From positions 1 through 51,076 of the forward strand of contig JAIQFL010000026.1 of the NCBI GenBank assembly GCA_020073365.1: a stretch of 51,076 nt of DNA, in the 5' to 3' direction. Each line of letters begins with the position of its first letter. The stretch's first letter is position 1. Positions 45,378 to 51,002 of the stretch are shown here, piece by piece. This DNA comes from Terriglobia bacterium (lineage in GTDB: Bacteria > Acidobacteriota > Terriglobia > Bryobacterales > Bryobacteraceae). The position numbers and the translations under genes were made by a program. The notes beneath the pieces are model-generated. The model saw nothing but the letters and a program-made list of their open reading frames with translations, was not told the origin of the DNA and ran no database searches.

Positions 45378-46625
45378 ATGGCTGCGAATGCGGCACTCGC
45401 GTTGAATCTCGGCGAATTTACGGAGCACCGCGCGGTGCGCGAGTGTCTGCAATGGTTCACGCGCGAAAAGCAGTGGATCAACGAAGCGCATCTGCAGCTC
45501 TGCCGCATCGCTGCGCCCACCTTCCTGGAACAGGAGCGCGCCTCCTGGTTTCTCGAACAGTTTCGCTCCTACGGGTGGAACGCCTCGATCGACCGGGTCG
45601 GGAACGTCATCGCCGCCCAGGGTGACGGACCCTACGTGGCGCTGAGCGCGCATCTCGACACCGTGATCGCCCCGCGCAACAAAGACGAAATCAGCGTGGA
45701 TGCCGACGGCCGCTTTCGCGGACCCGGCGTCTCCGATAACGGCGCCGGCCTGGCCGCCCTGCTGGCGGTGGCGCGTGCCTGGAAGATGTGTGCCAACCTT
45801 CCCGAACTTCCCCTCGGCCTTCTGCTGGTAGCCAACGTGGGCGAAGAAGGCGAGGGCAACCTGCTGGGCATGCGGCACCTCTGCAAACAAGCCCCGTTGG
45901 CGAAAAAAGTGCAATCCTTCGTTGTGGTGGATGGCGCCAACACCGACCACATCACTACGCGAGCGCTCGGTAGCCGGCGTTTCGAAGTGACATTCACGGG
46001 CCCGGGTGGGCATAGCTGGAGCGATTACGGGGTGGGCAATCCGCTGCATGCGCTCTGCCGCGCAGTGGCGCTGTTCGCCGAAACCCGGCTCGACGGGCTT
46101 CCCAAGTCCGCCATCAACGTGGGGTTGATCGAGGGCGGCTCGAGCGTGAATTCCATCGCGCAATCGGCGCGCGCCAAGGTGGATATCCGCTCCGAGAGCA
46201 ACCAGAAGCTGGACGAATTGGTGGATCTGCTGGCTGGCGCCGTGGACCGCGGGCGCGATCTCGAAAACCAGCGGGCCACAGGCGCCAAGGTGACTGTCAA
46301 GCTGAAGGAAATCGGGGCTCGCCCGGCCGCCGCGCTTCTTGAAAATGCTCCTATTCTGCAGTACCTGCGCGCTGTGGACGCACACCTGGGCATTCGCTCG
46401 CACCTGGATACGTCGTCCACCGATGCCAATATTCCGCTCTCGCTGGGCATTCCGGCCGTGGCCATCGGGGCCGGCGGCGTGGGTGGGGGCGCGCACACCA
46501 CGCAGGAATGGTTCCGGCCCGAGGGTCGCGACCTCGGCTTGAAGCGCATACTCCTGACGCTGTTGATGCTCATGCGGAATGCCCCACCGACCGGGGGCGG
46601 CGTGCCGCCCGGCGCCGGGAAGTGA
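45378..46625 (+). CDS. M20-family metallopeptidase (PepT/dipeptidase-like)
   Basis: 415 residues from ATG 45378; a longer frame reads through an intergenic repeat. Zinc-ligand motifs of M20: H in ALSAHLDTVIAP, D in GPGVSDNGAGLAALLAVAR, EE in VANVGEEGEGNLLG, and H in a C-terminal GAHTTQEW. The lid domain starts FEVTFTGPGGHSWSDYGVGN. The family removes amino acids from short peptides in the cytoplasm, using two zinc ions. The stop (TGA 46623-46625) overlaps the GTG start of the transporter gene, so the pair is likely an operon. Confidence 0.88.
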   Translation: MAANAALALNLGEFTEHRAVRECLQWFTREKQWINEAHLQLCRIAAPTFLEQERASWFLEQFRSYGWNASIDRVGNVIAAQGDGPYVALSAHLDTVIAPRNKDEISVDADGRFRGPGVSDNGAGLAALLAVARAWKMCANLPELPLGLLLVANVGEEGEGNLLGMRHLCKQAPLAKKVQSFVVVDGANTDHITTRALGSRRFEVTFTGPGGHSWSDYGVGNPLHALCRAVALFAETRLDGLPKSAINVGLIEGGSSVNSIAQSARAKVDIRSESNQKLDELVDLLAGAVDRGRDLENQRATGAKVTVKLKEIGARPAAALLENAPILQYLRAVDAHLGIRSHLDTSSTDANIPLSLGIPAVAIGAGGVGGGAHTTQEWFRPEGRDLGLKRILLTLLMLMRNAPPTGGGVPPGAGK

Positions 46626-47572
46626 ACCTGGGAAACCGGGGGGACCGATCCCGCTGGACCCGCTGGCAGGCTGGGCGCCCGCGGACCACCGCGGATCGCC
46701 GCCGCAGGGCGGACGCGGCTCTCGCCTTCAACACCGTCATCTGGGGGTCCACGTTCGTCCTGGTCAAGGCTGCGTTACGCGACGTTTCCCCCCTGCTCTT
46801 CCTGGCACTGCGGTTTTCGCTGGCCGCACTGGCGCTCCTGGCGCTGTTTCGCGGCCCCGGGAATGGATCCCGGAACTGGAAGGCGGCGGCTGCGGGAGCC
46901 CTCTCGGGGGCTTTTCTGTTTTCCGGATATGTACTACAAACACTGGGCTTGAGGCTCACCACAGCCCCCAGGTCGGCGTTCTTGACGGGTTTGACGTCGG
47001 TGATGGTACCTTTGCTGGCCGCGCTCGTCTATAAGACCAGACCCCAGGTTTCCGAGGTGTTGGGGTTGCTTGTGGCAACGGCCGGGCTCGGCCTGATGAC
47101 CCTGGAAGGGGAGATCGGCGCAATCGGCCGCGGCGATCTGTTGACGCTTTTCTGCGCCATCGCGTTTGCCGCTCACATCGTGACGGTTGGCCACTTTTCC
47201 GAAAAAATGAGTTTCGAGCTTTTGTCGGTGACTCAGATCGGCGCAGCCGCCGTGCTGGCTTCGTCGCTCTTCTGGTGGGTTGAAAGACCCCATGTGGAAT
47301 GGCGTCCTGCGGTGGTTTGCGCGATACTGATAACAGGACTTTTAGCAACGGCTTTAGCGTTTACGATCCAGGCTTGGGCCCTCCAGTACACTACCTCATC
47401 CCGAGCGGCCCTGATCTACATGTTGGAGCCGGTTTTTGCCTGGATCACTTCGTATTTTCTGGTGGGTGAGGGTCTTTCGGTACGCGCCGCCGCGGGCGCT
47501 GCCCTCATCTTGAGCGGAGTATTGTTGGTGGAGATGAAACCATTGAATTCGCGGGCACATCCATCACACTAG
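46622..47572 (+). CDS. EamA/DMT-family transporter (ten-helix)
   Basis: About 316 residues from GTG 46622, which overlaps the upstream TGA (GTGA). The first 35 residues are highly charged (DRSRWTRWQAGRPRTTADRR), so the functional start could be further in. Ten hydrophobic helices in two EamA repeats: LAFNTVIWGSTFVLVKAALR, LFLALRFSLAALALLALF, GAFLFSGYVLQTLGLRLTTA, then ILITGLLATALAFTIQAWAL and LIYMLEPVFAWITSYFLVGE, the classic EamA ending. Family members export amino acids or metabolites; substrate unknown. Confidence 0.85.
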   Translation: MNLGNRGDRSRWTRWQAGRPRTTADRRRRADAALAFNTVIWGSTFVLVKAALRDVSPLLFLALRFSLAALALLALFRGPGNGSRNWKAAAAGALSGAFLFSGYVLQTLGLRLTTAPRSAFLTGLTSVMVPLLAALVYKTRPQVSEVLGLLVATAGLGLMTLEGEIGAIGRGDLLTLFCAIAFAAHIVTVGHFSEKMSFELLSVTQIGAAAVLASSLFWWVERPHVEWRPAVVCAILITGLLATALAFTIQAWALQYTTSSRAALIYMLEPVFAWITSYFLVGEGLSVRAAAGAALILSGVLLVEMKPLNSRAHPSH

Positions 47573-47626
47573 ATTTGGCAGCGGGAATATAATTGAGTCG
47601 TGCTGCCCACAGGAGTTAACAAACCC

Positions 47627-49237
47627 ATGAGTTTCTTTGACAAGTTGCGCACCCAGAAGCTGCTTTCGTTCACGCTGATTCTGTTTACCCTGTCGATCGG
47701 GATCGTGATTGGCACCCTGGTCAGTTCGGGAGTAAAGGCAGCCAAGGACGATCGGACGGTGGCGCCTGGCGCAACGCCGCTGGTCATTCCCAATCCCGTC
47801 GAGCTGTCCAACGCGTTTACCCAGATTGCCAAGCAGATGGAGCCCTCCGTGGTGAACATATCTACCACGTATGCGCCCAAGGCCCCTGTCCGGACCCGCA
47901 ACAGACGCCTCCAACCGGTGATCCCTCCCGATGACGAGGACCAGGGCGACAGCGGCAGCGGCGGAATGGACGATTTTCTGAATCGATTTCTCGGCAACCC
48001 GTTCGGTAACGGGGCTCCCGACTTGCAGCGCAAGGGTTACGCCTTGGGTTCCGGTGTGGTGGTCGATAAGTCAGGCTACATCCTGACCAATAACCACGTG
48101 GTGGATAAGGCCGACCGCATCCAGGTGAAGTTCACCGGCGACGCAACCGAATATGAGGCGAAACTCGTGGGGGTTGACGCCCAGACGGACTTGGCCGTGA
48201 TCCGCGTGGAAGGTAAGCGTGAAGTTAGCCCGGCCAAGATCGGCAACTCCGATGCCGTGCAGGTGGGCGACTGGTGCGTTGCGATCGGATCGCCATTCGG
48301 CTTCCAGGCCACCGTGACAGCCGGCATCATCAGCGCCAAGGAGCGCGATGTGGATCCGCTGCAGCAGTTCCAGCACTTCTTGCAGACCGACGCGGCGATC
48401 AATCCGGGCAATAGCGGCGGGCCGCTGTTGAATATCCGAGGCGAAGTGATCGGCATCAATACCGCGATCGCCTCGCGCTCGGGCGGCTACCAGGGTATCG
48501 GTTTCGCGCTGCCCATCAACACGGCGGCCGCGGTCTACAACGAGATCATCAAGACCGGTAAGGTGACGCGCGGCTCCATTGGCATCCAATTCTCGGCCGA
48601 TCCAGCTCAGGCCCGCGATCTGTTAAGGGGCTTTGGCGGTGTTACCGAGGGCGTGTTCGTGACCAACGTAGCTCCCGGCGGACCGGCCGAGAAGTCCGGG
48701 CTGAAGGAACGGGACATCATCACCGAGATCAATGGCAAGCCGGTGCACCAGGGCAACGATCTGGTCAACACCGTGACTGCGACTCCCGTAGGCAGCACGG
48801 TCACCTTAGGGGTGCTCCGCGGCGGCAAGCGCGAGAACCTCAAGGTTGTGGTGGGCAACCTGGCCCAGATCTTCCCCGAGCGTTTCGGCTCGGGCACGGA
48901 ACCGGAAGCCGTCAAACCCGAAGGCACCACCGTGAGCTTCGGCGTGTCGATCATGGACATGACCGACCAACGTCGCGAGAGCCTCGGCATCAAGCAGAGC
49001 GGTGGGGTGATGGTGGCGGAAGTGGAATCTAACTCGTTCGCCGAAGATATCGGGCTGCGCCAGGGCGATATCCTGACGGATATCAACCATCAACCCGTCA
49101 CCTCCACGGCCGACGTAAAGCGCATCCAGACCACATTGAAGCCGGGCGATGCGGTTGCATTCCGTGTGCTGCGCAAAGGCCGGGACGGGTATACCCCCAC
49201 CTTCCTCGCAGGCACCTTGCCAGGCAATTCGCGTTGA
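47627..49237 (+). CDS. HtrA/DegQ-type periplasmic serine protease with two PDZ domains
   Basis: 536 residues from ATG 47627, with AGGAG eleven bases upstream. The N-terminus has a single hydrophobic anchor/signal (LLSFTLILFTLSIGIVIGTL). The trypsin-like domain has catalytic His157 (YILTNNHVVDKA), Asp188 (DAQTDLAVIRV) and Ser263 (NPGNSGGPLLN). Two PDZ domains follow, about 320-420 (VFVTNVAPGGPAEKSGLKER) and 445-530 (VMVAEVESNSFAEDIGLRQG). An acidic Gly/Ser-rich insert (DDEDQGDSGSGGMDD) precedes the protease core. The protein degrades or refolds damaged envelope proteins. Last protein gene before the tRNA array. Confidence 0.93.
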   Translation: MSFFDKLRTQKLLSFTLILFTLSIGIVIGTLVSSGVKAAKDDRTVAPGATPLVIPNPVELSNAFTQIAKQMEPSVVNISTTYAPKAPVRTRNRRLQPVIPPDDEDQGDSGSGGMDDFLNRFLGNPFGNGAPDLQRKGYALGSGVVVDKSGYILTNNHVVDKADRIQVKFTGDATEYEAKLVGVDAQTDLAVIRVEGKREVSPAKIGNSDAVQVGDWCVAIGSPFGFQATVTAGIISAKERDVDPLQQFQHFLQTDAAINPGNSGGPLLNIRGEVIGINTAIASRSGGYQGIGFALPINTAAAVYNEIIKTGKVTRGSIGIQFSADPAQARDLLRGFGGVTEGVFVTNVAPGGPAEKSGLKERDIITEINGKPVHQGNDLVNTVTATPVGSTVTLGVLRGGKRENLKVVVGNLAQIFPERFGSGTEPEAVKPEGTTVSFGVSIMDMTDQRRESLGIKQSGGVMVAEVESNSFAEDIGLRQGDILTDINHQPVTSTADVKRIQTTLKPGDAVAFRVLRKGRDGYTPTFLAGTLPGNSR

Positions 49238-49597
49238 TCATTGATGTGGAGCGGCCTTTTAGGCCGGGGCGCCCCTATAGTAATTCCGGGGACGAAAATT
49301 ATTGATCCGGGGAGAAGAGGTTTTGGAGGCCACTCGGTACAAGTGTACCCTCGACTCCTCCGCCCTCCGCCACTACATTAAAGTTCTTGATTTCTTGCGA
49401 TCTCTTCACTTACTATATAACTGCGTGATGATACAAGCTATCCATTTCGTGAGAATGCCGCAGGCCACGAAACCAGCGTGCGTCGATACCCTTAATGCGC
49501 GTGAAGGTGCATAGCCCCGTATGAGATAGTACTTGGTGTTCTCATTACGGGGCCGGTCGAAAGACCGGCCCTTTCGCATTTTACGGGGGCTTTTCTA
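49238..49597. other. 360-base leader region between degQ and the tRNA array
   Basis: No protein gene. In order: a GTGGAGCGG-type repeat with GGCC-TTTTA-GGCC and GGGGCGCCCC dyads (49246-49276), possibly a terminator for degQ; a small structure in which GGAGG (49325) can pair with CCTCC (49357) around the hairpin GGTAC-AAGT-GTACC (49336-49349), ending CTCCGCCA like a tRNA 3' end; an AT-rich stretch (49371-49450) with TATATAA near 49420, the likely promoter region of the array; then the double hairpin at 49515-49582. Confidence 0.45.
49515..49582 (+). terminator. Double hairpin with a GAAA tetraloop upstream of the tRNA array
   Basis: First stem CCCCGTATGAGA (49515-49526) with TCTCATTACGGGG (49540-49552), one bulge. 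Second stem GGCCGGTC-GAAA-GACCGGCC (49551-49570) with a GAAA tetraloop, followed by CTTTCGCATTTT. The second stem plus T-rich tail looks like an intrinsic terminator. The two stems share two G residues (49551-49552), so they compete at the junction, as in attenuator-like leaders. Confidence 0.5.
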
Positions 49598-49674
49598 CGG
49601 GCACTTGGGAAACGGCTTAACCCGCATGATTTGGGATCATGAGAATACCGGTTCGAATCCGGGGTGCCCGACCA
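49598..49674 (+). tRNA. tRNA-Pro (UGG)
   Basis: Seven-base acceptor CGGGCAC/GTGCCCG with the C1-G72 pair and A73 expected for bacterial tRNA-Pro. Anticodon stem CATGA/TCATG with loop TTTGGGA, anticodon TGG. T-arm loop TTCGAAT, encoded CCA. Reads CCA/CCN proline codons. First member of the array and fully canonical. Confidence 0.92.
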
Positions 49675-49683
49675 GTGTGTCTT

Positions 49684-49749
49684 GACGGCCGAAAGATCAG
49701 GTAAGTGCCCACAGGGCTGTAAGGACATAACCGTCCCTGTGCTGCCGTC
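49684..49749 (+). ncRNA. Structured spacer RNA between the first and second tRNA
   Basis: Outer stem GACGGC (49684-49689) with GCCGTC (49744-49749), inner stem CACAGGG (49710-49716) with CCCTGTG (49735-49741), leaving a 20-base internal strand on the 5' side. It has no tRNA hallmarks and was not recognised as a known RNA class. Could be a processing signal or a small RNA of the array. Confidence 0.35.
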
Positions 49750-49761
49750 GGAGTGTGCTCT

Positions 49762-49791
49762 TTGACAATTCAATGTAAGTAAGAGTATCTA
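49762..49791 (+). promoter_or_regulatory. Possible internal promoter of the tRNA array
   Basis: A perfect TTGACA (49762-49767) with an 18-base AT-rich spacer and a weak -10-like TATCTA (49786-49791), immediately before the second tRNA. The weak -10 box keeps confidence low. Confidence 0.3.
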
Positions 49792-49793
49792 AA

Positions 49794-49867
49794 GCGAGAG
49801 TGACTTATTGGCTGAGTTCCTGCCTTCCAAGCAGGCCAAGAGAGTTCGATTCTCTCCGTCTCCACCA
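49794..49867 (+). tRNA. tRNA-Gly-like (UCC) with a badly paired acceptor stem
   Basis: Anticodon stem CCTGC/GCAGG with loop CTTCCAA (anticodon TCC), D stem ACT/AGT, T arm GAGAG-TTCGATT-CTCTC and encoded ACCA are fine. The acceptor strands GCGAGAG and CGTCTCC give only two Watson-Crick and two G-T pairs out of seven. Either a decayed or chimeric gene, or a transcript needing editing. Confidence 0.65.
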
Positions 49868-49872
49868 GATTC

Positions 49873-49947
49873 GCCTGTGTAGCTGAGATGGACTAGCACC
49901 GGTCTGAAAAGCCGGATACGGAGATTCGAGCGCTCCCGCAGGCACCA
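49873..49947 (+). tRNA. tRNA-Phe (GAA)
   Basis: Acceptor GCCTGTG/CGCAGGC (one G-T pair), D stem GCT/AGC, anticodon stem CCGGT/GCCGG with loop CTGAAAA (anticodon GAA), A73 and CCA. In the T arm the usual G53-C61 closing pair is A-G, a deviation from nearly all tRNAs. Confidence 0.85.
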
Positions 49948-49950
49948 GAT

Positions 49951-50025
49951 GTGACCGTGGCCGAGTGTCTGAGGCGTTGGATGGTGGCACCAACTACGAG
50001 AGTTCAATTCTCTCCGGTCACCCCA
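49951..50025 (+). tRNA. tRNA-like, His (GUG) or Thr (GGU), irregular anticodon loop
   Basis: Acceptor GTGACCG/CGGTCAC is perfect, D stem GCC/GGC, T arm GAGAG-TTCAATT-CTCTC, discriminator C73 and CCA. The anticodon arm GTTGG...CCAAC is perfect only with a nine-base loop (ATGGTGGCA, U33 then GGU). Forcing a seven-base loop gives GUG but loses U33 and creates an A-A pair. C73 is typical of tRNA-His, but the base before G1 is T, so G-1 is not encoded. Only three bases after tRNA-Phe. Confidence 0.65.
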
Positions 50026-50096
50026 GACCAGAGGCGAAGAAGCTTGCCGACCTTATCCCAGGATAAGGGGAACCATGCGGCTTCGCCCGTTGTCCA
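50026..50096. other. 71-base tRNA-sized module with no tRNA fold, ending in CCA
   Basis: GGCGAAG (50033-50039) pairs with CTTCGCC (50081-50087), and CCTTATC-CCAG-GATAAGG (50051-50068) forms a strong inner hairpin. There is no T-loop motif, no U33-type anticodon loop, and the terminal TCCA has no matching acceptor strand. It occupies exactly one tRNA slot of the array; probably a decayed tRNA or another structured RNA. Confidence 0.4.
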
Positions 50097-50170
50097 GGGG
50101 GGTTCGGTTAGTGGAAAGCCGCCAGTCTCTGAAGCTGGCTTCGGGCGTTCGATTCGCTCACCCCCTGCCA
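50097..50170 (+). tRNA. tRNA-Gln (CUG), first copy
   Basis: Acceptor GGGGGGT/ACCCCCT with a weak G1-U72 pair and discriminator G73, as expected for tRNA-Gln. Anticodon stem CCAGT/GCTGG, loop CTCTGAA, anticodon CTG. T arm GGGCG-TTCGATT-CGCTC, encoded CCA. Reads CAG. Confidence 0.88.
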
Positions 50171-50171
50171 C

Positions 50172-50259
50172 TGGCCGCTGGCGGGGCGCCCTCTGGGCCC
50201 GGCGGCGCGCCGCGCTCTGAACGCGGAGGTTCCAGGTTCGAGGCCTGGGCGGCCAGCCA
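50172..50259 (+). tRNA. tRNA-Gln (CUG), second copy, with enlarged D-loop carrying a repeat
   Basis: Acceptor TGGCCGC/GCGGCCA with U1-A72 and G73 (glutamine identity), anticodon stem CCGCG/CGCGG with loop CTCTGAA (CTG), T arm CCAGG-TTCGAGG-CCTGG and CCA are all sound. The D stem GCG/CGC encloses a 22-base loop instead of about 8-10. Bases 50183-50203 match the dispersed 21-base repeat of 13313 and 21474 at 19 of 21 positions. One base separates it from the first Gln gene. Confidence 0.78.
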
Positions 50260-50266
50260 GTTTTTT

Positions 50267-50341
50267 GCGGGTATCGTTCAAAGGACAGGACAGAACGCTA
50301 CGAACGTTCAGATTGGGGTTCGACTCCTCATGCCCGTACCA
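50267..50341 (+). tRNA. tRNA-Arg (ACG)
   Basis: Acceptor GCGGGTA/TGCCCGT (two wobble pairs), D stem GTTC/GGAC, anticodon stem GAACG/CGTTC with loop CTACGAA, anticodon ACG (ICG after deamination). T arm TGGGG-TTCGACT-CCTCA, A73, CCA. Preceded by six T. Confidence 0.88.
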
Positions 50342-50348
50342 GGTTTTT

Positions 50349-50424
50349 CGGCCGGTCGTCCAATCGCACAGGGCGCAGCGCTCCGAACGCTGAAATTGGG
50401 GGTGGAATCCCCACTGGTCGACCA
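50349..50424 (+). tRNA. tRNA-Arg (CCG) with an aberrant T-loop
   Basis: Anticodon stem CAGCG/CGCTG with loop CTCCGAA (anticodon CCG, codon CGG). D stem GTCC/GGGC. Acceptor CGGCCGG/CTGGTCG pairs with two wobbles but begins with C. The T-loop reads GTGGAAT: T54 and C56 are replaced, so the usual T54-A58 and G19-C56 contacts are lost. A73 and CCA encoded. Confidence 0.75.
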
Positions 50425-50427
50425 TTT

Positions 50428-50501
50428 CGCGGTGTAGGCCGACTGGTGAGGCACTTGATTGTCAATCAAGATGATGCGGGTTCGATTCCCGTACCGCGCC
50501 A
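50428..50501 (+). tRNA. tRNA-Asp (GUC) with a shortened acceptor helix
   Basis: Anticodon stem CTTGA/TCAAG with loop TTGTCAA (GTC), D stem GCC/GGC, T arm GCGGG-TTCGATT-CCCGT. The acceptor can form only five pairs (GCGGT/ACCGC) if G73, the aspartate discriminator, is kept before CCA; a six-pair form leaves no discriminator. The stacked acceptor-T helix is 10-11 pairs rather than 12. Confidence 0.75.
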
Positions 50502-50509
50502 GGGTTTTC

Positions 50510-50580
50510 GGGGTCGTCTAACGGCAGGATCTCTGGTTCTCAGCCAGAGGATGCGAGTTCAACTCTCGCCGGCCCTACCA
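50510..50580 (+). tRNA. tRNA-Glu (CUC), minimal length
   Basis: Anticodon stem TCTGG/CCAGA with loop TTCTCAG (CTC), T arm GCGAG-TTCAACT-CTCGC, CGGCCCT-A-CCA end. The 5' strand GGGGTCG pairs with it, but its last three bases are also needed for the D stem (TCGTCTA...GGAT as in tRNA-Glu UUC), so about two bases seem missing. Total 71 bases. Confidence 0.75.
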
Positions 50581-50581
50581 T

Positions 50582-50657
50582 GGGGGTGTCGTCTAAGTGG
50601 CAAGGATCGCTGGCTTTCAATCAGCGGATGCGGGATCGTGCCCCGCCGCCCCTACCA
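50582..50657 (+). tRNA. tRNA-Glu (UUC)
   Basis: Acceptor GGGGGTG/CGCCCCT, D arm TCGTCTAAGTGGCAAGGAT typical of tRNA-Glu, anticodon stem GCTGG/TCAGC with loop CTTTCAA (TTC), A73 and CCA. The T-loop is ATCGTGC instead of TTCGANN, keeping C56 but not T54. One base after the preceding tRNA. Confidence 0.83.
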
Positions 50658-50664
50658 AGTTTTC

Positions 50665-50739
50665 GGGCCATAAGCTTTGGCGGCGAAGCACTCGACTCTT
50701 AATCGAGAGAGCACAGTTCGAGTCTGTGATGGCCCACCA
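50665..50739 (+). tRNA. tRNA-Lys (CUU)
   Basis: Perfect acceptor GGGCCAT/ATGGCCC, D stem GCTT/AAGC, anticodon stem CTCGA/TCGAG with loop CTCTTAA (CTT), T arm CACAG-TTCGAGT-CTGTG, A73, CCA. Position 8 is A rather than U. Confidence 0.9.
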
Positions 50740-50744
50740 GGTTA

Positions 50745-50822
50745 TTCTGGGGTAGCAAATTGGCAATGCGCCTGGCTGTTAACCAGGAGATGTGCAGATG
50801 CGAGTCCTGCCCCCAGGAGCCA
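50745..50822 (+). tRNA. tRNA-Asn (GUU) with an extra acceptor pair
   Basis: Anticodon stem CCTGG/CCAGG with loop CTGTTAA (GTT), D stem GCA/TGC. G73 (asparagine discriminator) before CCA requires an eight-pair acceptor TTCTGGGG/CCCCAGGA. The T arm GCAG...CTGC encloses either nine bases or seven closed by an A-C mismatch (loop TGCGAGT). One base too many in the acceptor-T helix. Confidence 0.75.
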
Positions 50823-50828
50823 AGTTCA

Positions 50829-50921
50829 GGCCGCGAGATGTATGGTGCATGGGCTGCCTTATAAGCAGCGGAAGTTCCAGATCGGAGCGCAGGCTGAGTT
50901 CGAATCTCAGGGCGGCCACCA
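50829..50921 (+). tRNA. Long-variable-arm tRNA with anticodon UAU (Ile codon AUA)
   Basis: 93 bases. Anticodon stem GCTGC/GCAGC with loop CTTATAA gives TAT. Acceptor GGCCGC/GCGGCC plus a G-G mismatch at 7-66, D stem ATG/CAT, T arm CTGAG-TTCGAAT-CTCAG, A73, CCA. The variable region is 24 bases and forms a stem GTTCC-AGATC-GGAGC, as in class II tRNAs (Leu, Ser, Tyr). UAU is rare in bacteria, which normally read AUA with lysidine-modified CAU. Charging by IleRS or LeuRS cannot be decided. Confidence 0.75.
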
Positions 50922-50922
50922 T

Positions 50923-50998
50923 GCCGGGGTTGTCGTCTGGTGACGGCGCTTCTCCTACAAAGAAGATCAGTAGAGTTCGATCCTCTACCCCGGTACCA
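50923..50998 (+). tRNA. tRNA-Val (UAC) with C33
   Basis: Acceptor GCCGGGG/CCCCGGT, D stem GTCG/CGGC, anticodon stem CTTCT/AGAAG with loop CCTACAA: anticodon TAC, but position 33 is C instead of the near-universal U. T arm TAGAG-TTCGATC-CTCTA, A73, CCA. Confidence 0.83.
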
Positions 50999-51002
50999 GT
51001 TT

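Noticed and set aside
49320..49372. A tRNA or tRNA-Ser 3' fragment ending CTCCGCCA
   Set aside because: The apparent T stem does not pair and no anticodon arm exists; kept only as a structural note in the leader region.
49302..49514. Small 70-codon gene before the tRNA array
   Set aside because: No ribosome site or recognisable product; it covers the structured leader and AT-rich promoter-like stretch.
50875..50890. Resemblance of the UAU tRNA variable arm to a sequencing-adapter start (AGATCGG...AGC)
   Set aside because: Only ten bases are alike with two missing, and they form a perfectly paired variable-arm stem within an otherwise complete tRNA.
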